Positions 1 to 8,942 of a stretch of 64,000 nucleotides of DNA are shown here, in pieces. Below the pieces are notes generated by a model. That model was given only the letters and a program-made list of their open reading frames with translations, did not search any database and had not been told where the DNA came from. Source of the stretch: an uncultured Bacteroides sp. (GTDB lineage Bacteria > Bacteroidota > Bacteroidia > Bacteroidales > Bacteroidaceae); contig USCT01000003.1 in NCBI GenBank assembly GCA_900553185.1, forward strand, positions 62,001 through 126,000. The letters run 5' to 3'. Numbering within the stretch: position 1 is the stretch's first letter; every line of letters starts with the position of its first letter. The position numbers were made by a program, and so were the translations under genes.

Positions 1-757
1 AAAAAGACATATCAACCTATATTAAAAAAACTTTTTATCAAATATTTTCACACAATCAGGGATTTTCATCACAGAAAATATAAAAATACTACCTTCTCAA
101 TCTTTTAAAATCACCTGCATACCTGTATCAATCAGCTTTCTAAAAAGAGTTCAAAAACACTTTAGAAGGCATTTTTGAAAACGATTAGTCGGATTCAAGA
201 ACTTGCCTAGGCGTTTTCATCATTTTATCTAGGCGAAATTTTATTTTGTCTTCACGTTTTTTTGCCTTCACCAGCCTCTTTTATGAACGAATCCGGTATA
301 AAATCACATTTATTCCGTATATATTTACAAAAAAAATATAACTATTTTAATCCAATCCGAATGATTCACAAAAGTACCCTGTCAGCAATTTTACATAAAT
401 AAAATCAATATCACACAAAATTAAACAATTCGGTGATATTTTAAATCCGACAAATAAAGATTTCAAAAGAATAGAAACATACTGATAAAAAACAGTCAGA
501 CTGCCCGAAAACTACAATAAGATAACTGATTTACTATCACCAACTTCTACTTATTCTGAACTAATCCTCCCAAAAGTTCTTTTTAAAGCGTCTCTGCAAG
601 CACTCTATAGAACAATGTATATCAATATATTAAGATAAACTGAGACAACATTTGAGATAATTTGACACAACACTATTTAATAAATGCTACAGAATATTTA
701 GAGTTTCACGTACATTCGTATTCAAAAATTGTAGATAAATTAAATTAGCGGAGTTGT
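1..757. other. AT-rich stretch without a gene
   Basis: No reading frame with coding character is visible on either strand. The stretch is clearly richer in A and T than the rest of the window. A TACATTCG at 711-718 is one base from the Bacteroides -7 consensus and could serve the gene that starts at 758, but no TTTG lies at the right distance upstream. The heptamer CTAGGCG occurs twice in direct orientation (207-213 and 229-235), 22 bp apart. Nothing else can be assigned. Confidence 0.6.
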
Positions 758-1618
758 ATGAATAATTTCATCAGAATTAAAATCGCATGTACCTTGTGTA
801 TATTATGTTTTTGTCCTGCATGGGCATTGGCACAAATCGAAAAGAATACACAACACACTATAGTCATAGGCTCTTTTGACTACATGCAACAAGAAGAGGA
901 AAAAACAATGCCATTGGGCCAAATACTGAGAAAAGCTTCCAAGAGAATCCTCACCAAAGAAATGACACAGCAACATCCTCAGTACGCCGAAGCCGTAAGT
1001 TCAAGCATTATTTCCGGATTCAACAGAGTAAAACGTCTGACTGTTGTCGACCTGATAAACAATTTAGAAAACGATTATTATGCAGAAGGAGTCATCTCTA
1101 ACATCAGTACAACCACACGCTTAGAGAAAGACAAAGGAAACAAGACATATTACCAGGCAAACATTGGAGTAACCATTAATCTCAAGGAACAAGCTACAGG
1201 TAGAATCTTCGACAGTAAAAAATTTACGATTGTCGACAATGCTCAAGGATGGCTATCGTCTTCCCAAAGTGCAATAGAATATGCCCTGACCAGCCTCAGC
1301 CAGAGCATTTCTGCTTATTACGACTATGTCTTTCCGCTGAGAGCAAGCATTATAGAAAGTGGTGAAGTAAAAAAAGACAAGCAAAAAACGGCATATATCG
1401 ATTTAGGCAAGACCAGCCGTGTTAATGAAGGTCTGCGATTTGGAGTATTTGAACTGAAAACCATAGCCGGGAAAGAAGCACAGATCGAAATCGGACAAGT
1501 AAAGATAGACCAAGTACTTGGAGACGATCTTTCTCTTGTACGCGTTACAAAAGGAAGCAAAGAAATCAAAGCAGCACTGGATAAAGGGAGCAAACTGGTA
1601 ATCTCTACACGTTATTAA
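758..1618 (+). CDS. secreted protein with CsgG/FlgT-like features
   Basis: This 286-residue protein has a Sec signal peptide (hydrophobic residues about 8-24, cleavage near ALAQ), so it acts outside the inner membrane. After the signal, a short strand (TIVIGSFDY) is followed by a region resembling the nucleotide-binding-like fold of CsgG and LpoB-type periplasmic proteins. The last 90 residues (YIDLGKTSRVNEGLRFGVFE, then KLVIST near the end) look like the small beta-barrel seen at the C-terminus of FlgT-like proteins. This is fold-level resemblance only and the function is unknown. A lipoprotein follows 65 bp downstream on the same strand and may be co-transcribed. Confidence 0.6.
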   Translation: MNNFIRIKIACTLCILCFCPAWALAQIEKNTQHTIVIGSFDYMQQEEEKTMPLGQILRKASKRILTKEMTQQHPQYAEAVSSSIISGFNRVKRLTVVDLINNLENDYYAEGVISNISTTTRLEKDKGNKTYYQANIGVTINLKEQATGRIFDSKKFTIVDNAQGWLSSSQSAIEYALTSLSQSISAYYDYVFPLRASIIESGEVKKDKQKTAYIDLGKTSRVNEGLRFGVFELKTIAGKEAQIEIGQVKIDQVLGDDLSLVRVTKGSKEIKAALDKGSKLVISTRY

Positions 1619-1683
1619 GCCAACCAGTTCCGGCTTCCATAAAGCCTATACATTTATTAACTATAATTGCAACAAACATTATT

Positions 1684-2628
1684 ATGAAGAAAAAATTTAC
1701 CTACACCTTATTTTTTATATGTTCATTATTAATGATGCTGACGCCTTCTTGCAGCAGTGATAACAGTGAAGAAACACCTGAAATCATCGAAATAGGAAAC
1801 TTTGGTAAAATCCAATTCGATAGAGAGAGATTCGGTCTGGGACAAACGGTAACAGCATCGTGCCAGTTGCCTTCTACCAGCGGCAATATCTCTGATTTAA
1901 CTTATACCTGGTATCTGGACAATGAGAAGCTGGTACAAAATACAATAAGCAACGGAGTCAGCAGTGTTACATTTACTTTACCTTCTCCATCAAGCTACAT
2001 AACTACAGGCGACTATAATATCGAATTAAAAGCAAGTACCAACAACACAGAAGTCAAACTGCCTGCTCCTGCTACAGCCACCATTAATGTACAGTACCCT
2101 GATGCTTATCTTTCGTTTTGGGGAGACAATGTAGATTTAACAAAAAAAAATGTGCCCGGACTTACAGGTAGTAACAACGAGTATATTGTTACAATGCAAG
2201 ATTACCTGCAGGCAAAAGAAAATAAAGAGAATATGCAATGTACATACTATTTCACAGACAACAAACTGTCAAAGGTTGACGAAATACATACCATTGCTTC
2301 AGACAGAACCGATATAAACATGATGCAATTTTTCCTATCCACTTTTAAAGGAATGATTACAAAGACATTGTCATATTACAATTTTACTACAACCCAGTCT
2401 TTCATCAGTTTCGCCAACCAGACTCAGAAAGATTTCAATTTAAACTCACAAAACTCTGATTACAATAAGGATGATTTTGAAATAGACATCTTTGTTTTAG
2501 GAGGTACAATCACGATTCACGCAGAGAACGACAATACCGAACTCGTAATCAATGCAGTGGGCAAAACAGCTGAAAATCTAAATGATTATACTATCAACTG
2601 CACATATACTTATACTCCGAAACAGTAA
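1684..2628 (+). CDS. lipoprotein with PKD/Ig-like domain, function unknown
   Basis: This 314-residue protein carries a lipoprotein-type signal: a charged start, a hydrophobic run and Cys at about residue 23 followed by SSDNSEE. The acidic run after the Cys is compatible with surface display in Bacteroidetes, but that is inference. Residues about 40-135 look like a PKD/Ig-type beta sandwich, with a Y-T-W-Y-L-D core strand that is typical of PKD repeats. The rest, about 140-314, is not recognised. The gene is followed by a strong hairpin at 2664-2706. It probably forms a unit with the secreted protein upstream. Confidence 0.6.
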   Translation: MKKKFTYTLFFICSLLMMLTPSCSSDNSEETPEIIEIGNFGKIQFDRERFGLGQTVTASCQLPSTSGNISDLTYTWYLDNEKLVQNTISNGVSSVTFTLPSPSSYITTGDYNIELKASTNNTEVKLPAPATATINVQYPDAYLSFWGDNVDLTKKNVPGLTGSNNEYIVTMQDYLQAKENKENMQCTYYFTDNKLSKVDEIHTIASDRTDINMMQFFLSTFKGMITKTLSYYNFTTTQSFISFANQTQKDFNLNSQNSDYNKDDFEIDIFVLGGTITIHAENDNTELVINAVGKTAENLNDYTINCTYTYTPKQ

Positions 2629-2663
2629 TTACGGCGGTATACCCGTATAAATAAAACCCTACG

Positions 2664-2706
2664 TAAAGTCCCGGCTCAGAACAGTTTGCTTCAGGCCGGG
2701 ACTTTA
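2664..2706. terminator. intrinsic terminator, probably bidirectional
   Basis: A perfect 12-bp stem (TAAAGTCCCGGC at 2664-2675 pairs with 2695-2706) encloses a 19-nt loop. It lies between the convergent lipoprotein gene and the outer-membrane receptor gene, so it can end both transcripts. Confidence 0.75.
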
Positions 2707-2799
2707 TTGTTTCATGGCTGTCCGGTTTATTCAAGAATTCATTCCGACATTAAACGGTCTTTGAACATTCCCGAAAGAAACCCGTACAGCTACACTCAA

Positions 2800-4935
2800 T
2801 CACTTGAATCGGGAAGTATCCACCGCCTCACGCTTCTTCTCCTTGTAACCGCCGAACTTCCAGGCAAAAGAAAGCCCGACACTACGGAAACTGGAATAGC
2901 TATTCGTTACCCACTGATGTTCGTAACGTATCTGCGGACAGGGCATCGATGTTTCGAGGATGTCCCTACACCAGACAGTGAGTACGGCATTTCCACCAAG
3001 GAAGGTATAACGGAGTGTAGCCGACAGATCACCACATGTAGGAATGTCGTAGATTCCCTGGATGGCACTACCTTGCAGACGTCCATCTACGGTCAGACGT
3101 AAGTCGGGCTTGCGGCTCAAAGTAAAGGTATTGTTCAAGACAGTAATCCCCAACAACCGATGACGATCAAAGGGAAGGTCATAGAAATCGCTGTCCTTTT
3201 GACGCATCCACATCCCGATGAGGGTAAGCCGCGAATCCAGCCAACGCCCAGCCTTGAAGGGAACGGAAGCCTGAAGACCCGCCTGCTGCTCAAAGTCAAA
3301 ATTCAGATACTTGTACAGTTCCAACAGTTCGTCGGGCGATTGGTAGAGTGTCTGTAAAGCTCGATCCTTGGTATGGTTGAACCAGGCACGGAAAACGTAC
3401 TTCGACTTCAATATGTAAGTCAACGAAGTGGAATAGTCAATTTCAGGTTTCAGCAACGGATTACCCTGAATTTCACTATATCCACCACCCAGATAAGACA
3501 CAACATCCTGCACCGCCCAATAGCCGGGATAGCTCTTGTCACTACTGAAATTGAGCTGAAAAATATGACCATCAGCAGGCAGGTACGTCAGATTAAGCAC
3601 AGGATAGACATCCCACTCATCCCAAACGGGAGTCTTGTAACGCTCCACAGCCAGTGAGAAGTCTGTCATCAACTTTTTCCCGAACGATTTGCTGAAGCCT
3701 GCATACAAATTGAGTGTCTGCTCACGACGACGTGACTGGACATCATCCGGCAATTCTTCACGTTCTATTTCTCGCTCTTCATTCCCGTAATACATCTGAT
3801 ACGAATGATCTATACTTGTGGTGTACACCACTCCGTAATTCAATTCCCAACCGTTCTTTAACGAATGTTCCTGCGAAAGAAAGAACTTCCAGGCATTGAT
3901 ACGTTGTCCGGCTTCGGTATAGAAATCGAGCTGCTGTTCCCCCATGCGACTGTCCAACCACTGTTTGTCGGGGGCATTGTACCACGTAAACTCCACACCC
4001 GCCTTCAGTCCGAAGGAAGCCTGATAGTCGAAACGACCGTTGTGTAACCACGAGGTCTGGTCAGTCCGGCTATCGGCCATTTGCGTACCCGTCGTGTGCT
4101 GTGTGTTGTGGCTGGTCGTATACGAACCGTTATAGACGAAACTCAACGAATGATTCTCTGCCAGATGGTAGTCCGTACCTAAACGGAAGCTATGTGTATG
4201 GCTTCGCTCGCGCATCTCCTCGTAATTGTTGATAAAATGCGTCGAACCGTCGGCCTGCTGCCAATGACGAGCTTCCTTATCAGTCGTATTGAAACTGTCA
4301 CCATGCGTATGAGCATACAGGAAGTCGGCAGAAAACTTGTTGCCGTTGTACAGCAAGGAAGCACGTTCTTCGAACGAAGCCTCATGATCCTGGTTATACT
4401 TTCCATAGACTTCTCCTTGTACCACACCAGGGTCACCGATGCGATGACGCAAACGGACATTAATCATCGCCCCGCGTACCTGATAGCGGGCGGGTGCGTT
4501 GTACATCACCTCCACACACTCAATTCGGTCTGCAGGCAGCGATTTCAACAAGGTATAGAGTTGTTGGGGGCTCATGTTGGTCACCTTACCGTCCAATACC
4601 ACTGTAACGCCCTGCATCCCCAACGTTAACGCTCCGTCCTGTTCCATCACACCAGGCAATTCCTTCAAGGCTTCAAAAACATTGTCCACGGGGCGGTCCT
4701 GAATCATCCGAGGCAAATCGTATTCCAGTTTGCCCGCCGATGCCTTGACCACAGGACGTTCACCTACTACCAACACCTCGGGCAGATTCCGATACAGGCT
4801 GTCCATTCGGGCATCTCCCGTAATCAAGCTATCAGCCGATAAGGTCTGCACATATTCTTCTTTCAACTTCTCTTGGGCAGAAAGCGGCAAAACGCCGAAC
4901 AGGCAGCCCATCCATAACCATGCATTTCGTTTCAT
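2800..4935 (-). CDS. TonB-dependent outer-membrane beta-barrel receptor
   Basis: The product is 711 residues from the ATG at 4935. That start gives a clean signal peptide (MKRNAWLWMG to LSAQ); starting 24 codons earlier would put a charged tail before it. After the signal comes a plug domain (about 55-155, with V-V-L-D-G-K and the phrase ECVEVMYNAPARYQVRG) and then a long beta-barrel with alternating aromatic strands to the C-terminal Phe-Lys. The length and the lack of a SusD partner fit the single-gene outer-membrane beta-barrel receptor family rather than a SusC. The substrate cannot be read from the sequence. A -7-like TATCTTTG (minus strand, 5010-5017) lies upstream, just behind the terminator of the acetyltransferase gene, so it is probably transcribed separately. 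Confidence 0.85.
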   Translation of the reverse strand: MKRNAWLWMGCLFGVLPLSAQEKLKEEYVQTLSADSLITGDARMDSLYRNLPEVLVVGERPVVKASAGKLEYDLPRMIQDRPVDNVFEALKELPGVMEQDGALTLGMQGVTVVLDGKVTNMSPQQLYTLLKSLPADRIECVEVMYNAPARYQVRGAMINVRLRHRIGDPGVVQGEVYGKYNQDHEASFEERASLLYNGNKFSADFLYAHTHGDSFNTTDKEARHWQQADGSTHFINNYEEMRERSHTHSFRLGTDYHLAENHSLSFVYNGSYTTSHNTQHTTGTQMADSRTDQTSWLHNGRFDYQASFGLKAGVEFTWYNAPDKQWLDSRMGEQQLDFYTEAGQRINAWKFFLSQEHSLKNGWELNYGVVYTTSIDHSYQMYYGNEEREIEREELPDDVQSRRREQTLNLYAGFSKSFGKKLMTDFSLAVERYKTPVWDEWDVYPVLNLTYLPADGHIFQLNFSSDKSYPGYWAVQDVVSYLGGGYSEIQGNPLLKPEIDYSTSLTYILKSKYVFRAWFNHTKDRALQTLYQSPDELLELYKYLNFDFEQQAGLQASVPFKAGRWLDSRLTLIGMWMRQKDSDFYDLPFDRHRLLGITVLNNTFTLSRKPDLRLTVDGRLQGSAIQGIYDIPTCGDLSATLRYTFLGGNAVLTVWCRDILETSMPCPQIRYEHQWVTNSYSSFRSVGLSFAWKFGGYKEKKREAVDTSRFK

Positions 4936-5031
4936 CTCCGTTGTTTTATTTTCATCTTTTGTTCTACAAGAAGAAAAGAACCCGGACAGGTCCTTTCCCC
5001 ATACCAACGCAAAGATAAGCAGATACGAAAA

Positions 5032-5053
5032 AAGCCTGCGTTACCGCAGGCTT
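5032..5053 (-). terminator. intrinsic terminator of the CAT-fold gene
   Basis: A 9-bp stem (AAGCCTGCG, 5032-5040, pairing with 5045-5053) with a TTAC loop is followed on the minus strand by a T run. It sits just downstream of the acetyltransferase stop. Confidence 0.8.
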
Positions 5054-5104
5054 ACGAAGTCTTATCTAGTGTTATCAAAAAGAACTCATCTCAGAAACAA
5101 GACA

Positions 5105-5767
5105 TCACTTTCTCATGGATATTTCCTTCAAATGCTGTTCAACCTTCTGGAAGAACGCCGACAGATGAGAGCCATCCACAAAAGCATGGTTCACATAAAT
5201 AGATAACGGCATCACCAAACGACCTTCACGGATAACGGCCTTTCCGGCGGTCATCAGCGGATAGTTACAGGCATTACCCGTTTCGGCCAATGTATAGGTA
5301 ATAGAAGTGAAATACATACCGGGAACGGCACTCAAATGCACCACATCGTAATCCCCTTGACTCATCAGCGTCTTCTCAGCGCCGTAAGGATCACCGTCAG
5401 ACGGAATATGGGTAATCATACGATGAGCTTCTTCGTAAAAGCGGGTGAAATCTTCGTGATAAGGGATGCGCAAGGTGAAAAAGGTACGGCCTGGAACGGC
5501 AATGGGCGTAATGATATCCACCCGGTCATGAAACACCACCTGCTTCTGTTTGTCAATCCGGTAGCGAAGCTCGTCTACCTCGTTAGCCGCACGCACCACG
5601 GCATAAAGATAATACAGAAAAAAAGACTGTCCTCGTTCTTTTGCCGCCGTACGGGCTTCGGTACAGTCTATCTCGGTAGTCACGGCATACCACGAACTGA
5701 CAAAAGTTTCGAAAAAACGGAAATTGTCACGTCTGCTCCAAGTTTCTACATCAATGATATGTTTCAT
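5105..5767 (-). CDS. chloramphenicol acetyltransferase-fold protein
   Basis: At 220 residues this has the length and layout of type A chloramphenicol acetyltransferases, cytoplasmic trimers that move an acetyl group from acetyl-CoA. The catalytic block is near the C-terminus and reads NHAFVDGSH: the general base is His194 and the structural Asp is Asp198, close to His195/Asp199 of the classical enzyme. The residue before the catalytic His is Asn instead of the usual His. The N-terminal WSRRDNFRFF region is typical of the family. Whether it acetylates chloramphenicol is unknown; many chromosomal members in Bacteroidetes have other or unknown substrates. A TATCTTTG on the minus strand (5792-5799) is a plausible promoter. 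Confidence 0.85.
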   Translation of the reverse strand: MKHIIDVETWSRRDNFRFFETFVSSWYAVTTEIDCTEARTAAKERGQSFFLYYLYAVVRAANEVDELRYRIDKQKQVVFHDRVDIITPIAVPGRTFFTLRIPYHEDFTRFYEEAHRMITHIPSDGDPYGAEKTLMSQGDYDVVHLSAVPGMYFTSITYTLAETGNACNYPLMTAGKAVIREGRLVMPLSIYVNHAFVDGSHLSAFFQKVEQHLKEISMRK

Positions 5768-5928
5768 AATTCAACAGTACTAATTTAAGGACAAAGATAA
5801 TACATGCTACCGAGTATCCGAAGAAAAACAACCGACGTTCCACAGAAGAAGTGTTATTTAGTCTTACCATATCCGGTTCCTTCGAAAGAAGATTCTATCT
5901 TTGCAAAAACGAAAAAACGATTCAAACC

Positions 5929-7458
5929 ATGAAACTGCCTTCGAAATACATAGCCCTGCTTGTTGTCCTTTCTTTGGCAGGTATCTTCGGCTATCAGGCT
6001 TACTGGCTGACAGGCCTCTACCGCACCATGCGTATTGATCTGGAGCGCAACATCACGGAAGCTATGCGCATTTGCGACTATAATGAGATGCTGGTACGCA
6101 TTGAGCGCCTGCAACACAGGAACAGAGAACACGGCGAAGTATCCATATCCACCGGATTCAACAACGAAGGCAAACAGTTTGTACAGAGCAGTACTGTCCT
6201 CCATCAGGTTTCCGACACTACCCTACAAGGCTTCACCGCCCAAAACGATACCTTCCGGAAAATAGAAACAGACACCGTGCAACCCGATGCCATGCTCCAC
6301 GCCAGTGAAGGCCTTAATATGTTACTTCGCGACCAGAGTACTATGACCGGAATGGCCATCTATCTGCAACGTGGACTACACTCAGGATTGGACATTCTGA
6401 TAGACCCTTCATTCAGCGTTTACGACAGTCTGCTCCAGAACCATTTGCTTGAGATGAATATCCCCATTCATTATCGGTTGCAATACCTCCACAAGGGATA
6501 CGACATTCACGAACGCTGGCGGTACACCGATACGGTGGCCACGGGCGGTACTCCCGGCTACGTGCCTACCTCCGATGCCGTCAGCTACCAGTATGAATTT
6601 TCTTCCTCAAAACACGAAATCTATCGCCTCACAACCGAGCCTCTGGACGGCATTGTCCTCCGACAAATGACAGGTATATTAACCACCTCACTGATTATCC
6701 TGCTGATTCTGGGCTTCTCTTTCTGGTACCTCATCCGTACCATCCTCCGACAAAAGACCCTGGAAGAAATGAAAAGTGATTTTACCAACAATATCACCCA
6801 TGAACTGAAGACTCCCATTGCCGTAGCATATGCGGCTACTGATGCTCTGCTCAATTTCCACCAAGCCGATAATCCAACGAAACGTGAGCGATACCTGCGT
6901 ATCTGTCAGGAACAGCTGCAACACCTCAGCGGACTGGTGGAACAGATTCTGTCCATGAGTATGGAACGCCGCAAGACTTTCCGGCTCCATCCGGAAGAAA
7001 TCCGGCTGAAAGAGATACTGCCTCCTCTCATCGAACAGCACAAGCTGAAAGCCGACAAACCGGTCCGTATTTCCTTGCAGATAGACCCCGATGAATTGAC
7101 CGTCATCGCCGACCGTACACACTTGACAAACATGCTCAGCAACCTTCTGGACAATGCCGTGAAATACTCCCAAGAACAGGCAAACGTTGAAGTAACCTGC
7201 CGCCTCTGCCAAAAGAACAGAGAGCCATACACCGAAATCAGCGTCAGCGACCACGGTATCGGAATCGCCCGTGATTGCCTGCCCCACATCTTCAACAAGT
7301 TCTATCGGGTACCCACAGGAAACCGGCACGAAGTAAAAGGATACGGACTGGGACTTTTCTATGTAAAGACAATGATAGAGAAACACGGAGGAACAATACA
7401 TGTGACCAGCGAACCAGGAAAAGGCAGCCGGTTTACCCTACAATTCAAAAAAACATGA
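5929..7458 (+). CDS. sensor histidine kinase, RprX-like
   Basis: This membrane histidine kinase has 509 residues from the ATG at 5929; a -7 element TATCTTTG (5896-5903) lies just upstream and rules out the longer frame. It has a first membrane helix (about 7-27), a periplasmic sensor of about 220 residues, a second helix (about 250-270), the HisKA phosphorylation site ITHELKTP with His291, and the HATPase boxes NLLDNAVKYS, DHGIGI and GYGLGL. No HAMP domain is obvious. It overlaps the response regulator by 4 bp (ATGA), so the pair is translationally coupled. The arrangement and sequence style resemble RprX/RprY of Bacteroides; that naming is inference. The signal is unknown. Confidence 0.9.
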   Translation: MKLPSKYIALLVVLSLAGIFGYQAYWLTGLYRTMRIDLERNITEAMRICDYNEMLVRIERLQHRNREHGEVSISTGFNNEGKQFVQSSTVLHQVSDTTLQGFTAQNDTFRKIETDTVQPDAMLHASEGLNMLLRDQSTMTGMAIYLQRGLHSGLDILIDPSFSVYDSLLQNHLLEMNIPIHYRLQYLHKGYDIHERWRYTDTVATGGTPGYVPTSDAVSYQYEFSSSKHEIYRLTTEPLDGIVLRQMTGILTTSLIILLILGFSFWYLIRTILRQKTLEEMKSDFTNNITHELKTPIAVAYAATDALLNFHQADNPTKRERYLRICQEQLQHLSGLVEQILSMSMERRKTFRLHPEEIRLKEILPPLIEQHKLKADKPVRISLQIDPDELTVIADRTHLTNMLSNLLDNAVKYSQEQANVEVTCRLCQKNREPYTEISVSDHGIGIARDCLPHIFNKFYRVPTGNRHEVKGYGLGLFYVKTMIEKHGGTIHVTSEPGKGSRFTLQFKKT

Positions 7459-8153
7459 CTATGAAACGAATCAACGTATTACTGGTAGAGGATGAAACCA
7501 ACCTCGCCCTCATTATCAAAGACACCCTGGAAGGACAAGACTTCAACATCCATACGGCTTCCAACGGAGAAGAAGGACTGCGCCTTTTTTTCGATATCCG
7601 TCCGGATGTACTGGTAGCCGATGTAATGATGCCCTGCATGGATGGTTTCGAAATGGTCCGGCGCATCCGGCAGACCGACCGGCGAACACCAGTTCTTTTC
7701 CTGACAGCCCGTTCGGCCGTTAATGATGTGGTGGAAGGATTCGAGCTGGGGGCCAACGACTACCTGAAGAAACCCTTCGGCATGCAGGAACTGATTGTAC
7801 GTATCAAAGCTCTGGTTGGACGTGCCTGTTCGTATACCTCTCCCACACAGGAAGGACAATCTATCTATGAAATCGGAACCTATCAGCTGGATGTCCGACG
7901 GCAGGTACTCCTGTACAACGGCATTACACAGGAACTCTCCTACCGGGAAACCGCTATCCTCCACCGCCTCTGCCAGAACCGGAATTGTGTGGTGAATACC
8001 CAAGACATCCTGCTCGACCTTTGGGGAGACGACTCATTCTTCAACCAGCGAAGCCTGCATGTATTTATCACCAAACTGCGTCACAAACTGGCGAAAGACG
8101 AAAGTATCCGCATCGTCAACGTAAGAGGTATCGGCTACAAACTGATAAGCTGA
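7455..8153 (+). CDS. OmpR-family response regulator, RprY-like
   Basis: This is a 232-residue DNA-binding response regulator. The receiver domain shows the acidic pair E12-D13, the phosphoacceptor Asp56 in ADVMMP and the YLKKPF lysine; the C-terminal winged helix ends in the usual RGIGYKL motif. It starts at the ATG that overlaps the kinase stop (ATGA). A second ATG at 7461 gives a product two residues shorter and is equally possible. A frame open further upstream inside the kinase is not its start. It should be phosphorylated by the kinase encoded immediately upstream. No terminator is visible before the lemA promoter. Confidence 0.92.
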   Translation: MTMKRINVLLVEDETNLALIIKDTLEGQDFNIHTASNGEEGLRLFFDIRPDVLVADVMMPCMDGFEMVRRIRQTDRRTPVLFLTARSAVNDVVEGFELGANDYLKKPFGMQELIVRIKALVGRACSYTSPTQEGQSIYEIGTYQLDVRRQVLLYNGITQELSYRETAILHRLCQNRNCVVNTQDILLDLWGDDSFFNQRSLHVFITKLRHKLAKDESIRIVNVRGIGYKLIS

Positions 8154-8187
8154 CTTGCACCCCATCCCAAAGATTTCCCCCCAAAAG

Positions 8188-8219
8188 TTTGGCACACTCC
8201 CCATTTCATTCTACATTTG
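8188..8219 (+). promoter_or_regulatory. sigma-ABfr promoter of lemA
   Basis: TTTG (8188-8191), a 20-bp spacer and TACATTTG (8212-8219) match the Bacteroides -33/-7 consensus exactly. The start codon lies about 135 bp further down, so the leader is unusually long. Confidence 0.85.
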
Positions 8220-8354
8220 CAATCAGCGGGCATCTTTGTACCTTTCCGACTGAAAAAGCTATCAGGCAACAGCTTATTCTTGCGAAAAGAAGCAAAAATG
8301 TCAAGCAAAAAGAACAAAATAAAACAACTAATCATTTTTAATCATTTACAACGT

Positions 8355-8936
8355 ATGAAAAAGACTTGGATTATCATCCTTGCCATCGTAGCCGTATTGG
8401 TGATTTGGTGTGTGTCAACTTATAACTCCTTGGTAACACAGGAAGAAACTGTTGGAACAGCCTGGAGTAACGTAGAAAACCAATATCAACGTCGTTCCGA
8501 CCTGATTCCGAACCTGGTAAATACCGTGAAAGGCTATGCCGCCCATGAAAAAGAAACTTTCCAGGCAGTAGTGGATGCCCGTGCCAAAGCCACACAGACT
8601 ACCATCAGCATCGATGACCTGACTCCGGAAAAAATGCAGGCTTACCAGCGTGCGCAGGGTGAAGTGGGCAGTGCCTTGAGTCGTCTGCTGGCCGTAACAG
8701 AAAACTACCCAGAACTGAAAGCCAACGAAAACTTCAAGGAACTCCAGGCACAGCTGGAAGGAACCGAAAACCGCATCAGCGTAGAACGCCGCAACTTCAA
8801 CGAAGCTGCCCGCACCTATAACACGAAAATCCGCCGTTTCCCGACTTCAATGGTAGCCGGCATGTTCGGTTTCGAAAAGCGTCCGTACTTCGAAGCACAG
8901 GAAGGTGCCGAAAAAGCACCGGAAGTAAAATTCTAA
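8355..8936 (+). CDS. lemA: LemA family protein
   Basis: This 193-residue protein starts at the ATG at 8355, directly before a membrane helix (about 4-22); the open frame upstream lies in the leader. The family signature is complete: YNSLV after the helix, then VGTAWSNVENQYQRRSDLIP and LVNTVKGYA, followed by long helices to a proline-containing end (RRFPTSMVAG, GFEKRPYF). LemA proteins are single-pass membrane proteins with a helical outer domain; their biochemical role is not settled. The TPM-domain gene begins 6 bp downstream, a pairing seen in many bacteria, so the two proteins probably act together. Confidence 0.93.
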   Translation: MKKTWIIILAIVAVLVIWCVSTYNSLVTQEETVGTAWSNVENQYQRRSDLIPNLVNTVKGYAAHEKETFQAVVDARAKATQTTISIDDLTPEKMQAYQRAQGEVGSALSRLLAVTENYPELKANENFKELQAQLEGTENRISVERRNFNEAARTYNTKIRRFPTSMVAGMFGFEKRPYFEAQEGAEKAPEVKF

Positions 8937-8942
8937 CGCCCT

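Noticed and set aside
4730..5206. Open frame on the plus strand crossing the receptor start
   Set aside because: It runs through the signal peptide region, a terminator and the end of the acetyltransferase gene on the other strand and shows no family motif.
5105..5767. Antibiotic-resistance gene
   Set aside because: The fold is right but there is no mobile context, and many chromosomal relatives do not act on chloramphenicol.
7275..7454. N-terminal extension of the response regulator
   Set aside because: It overlaps the kinase ATP-binding domain, and the family start is at 7455 or 7461.
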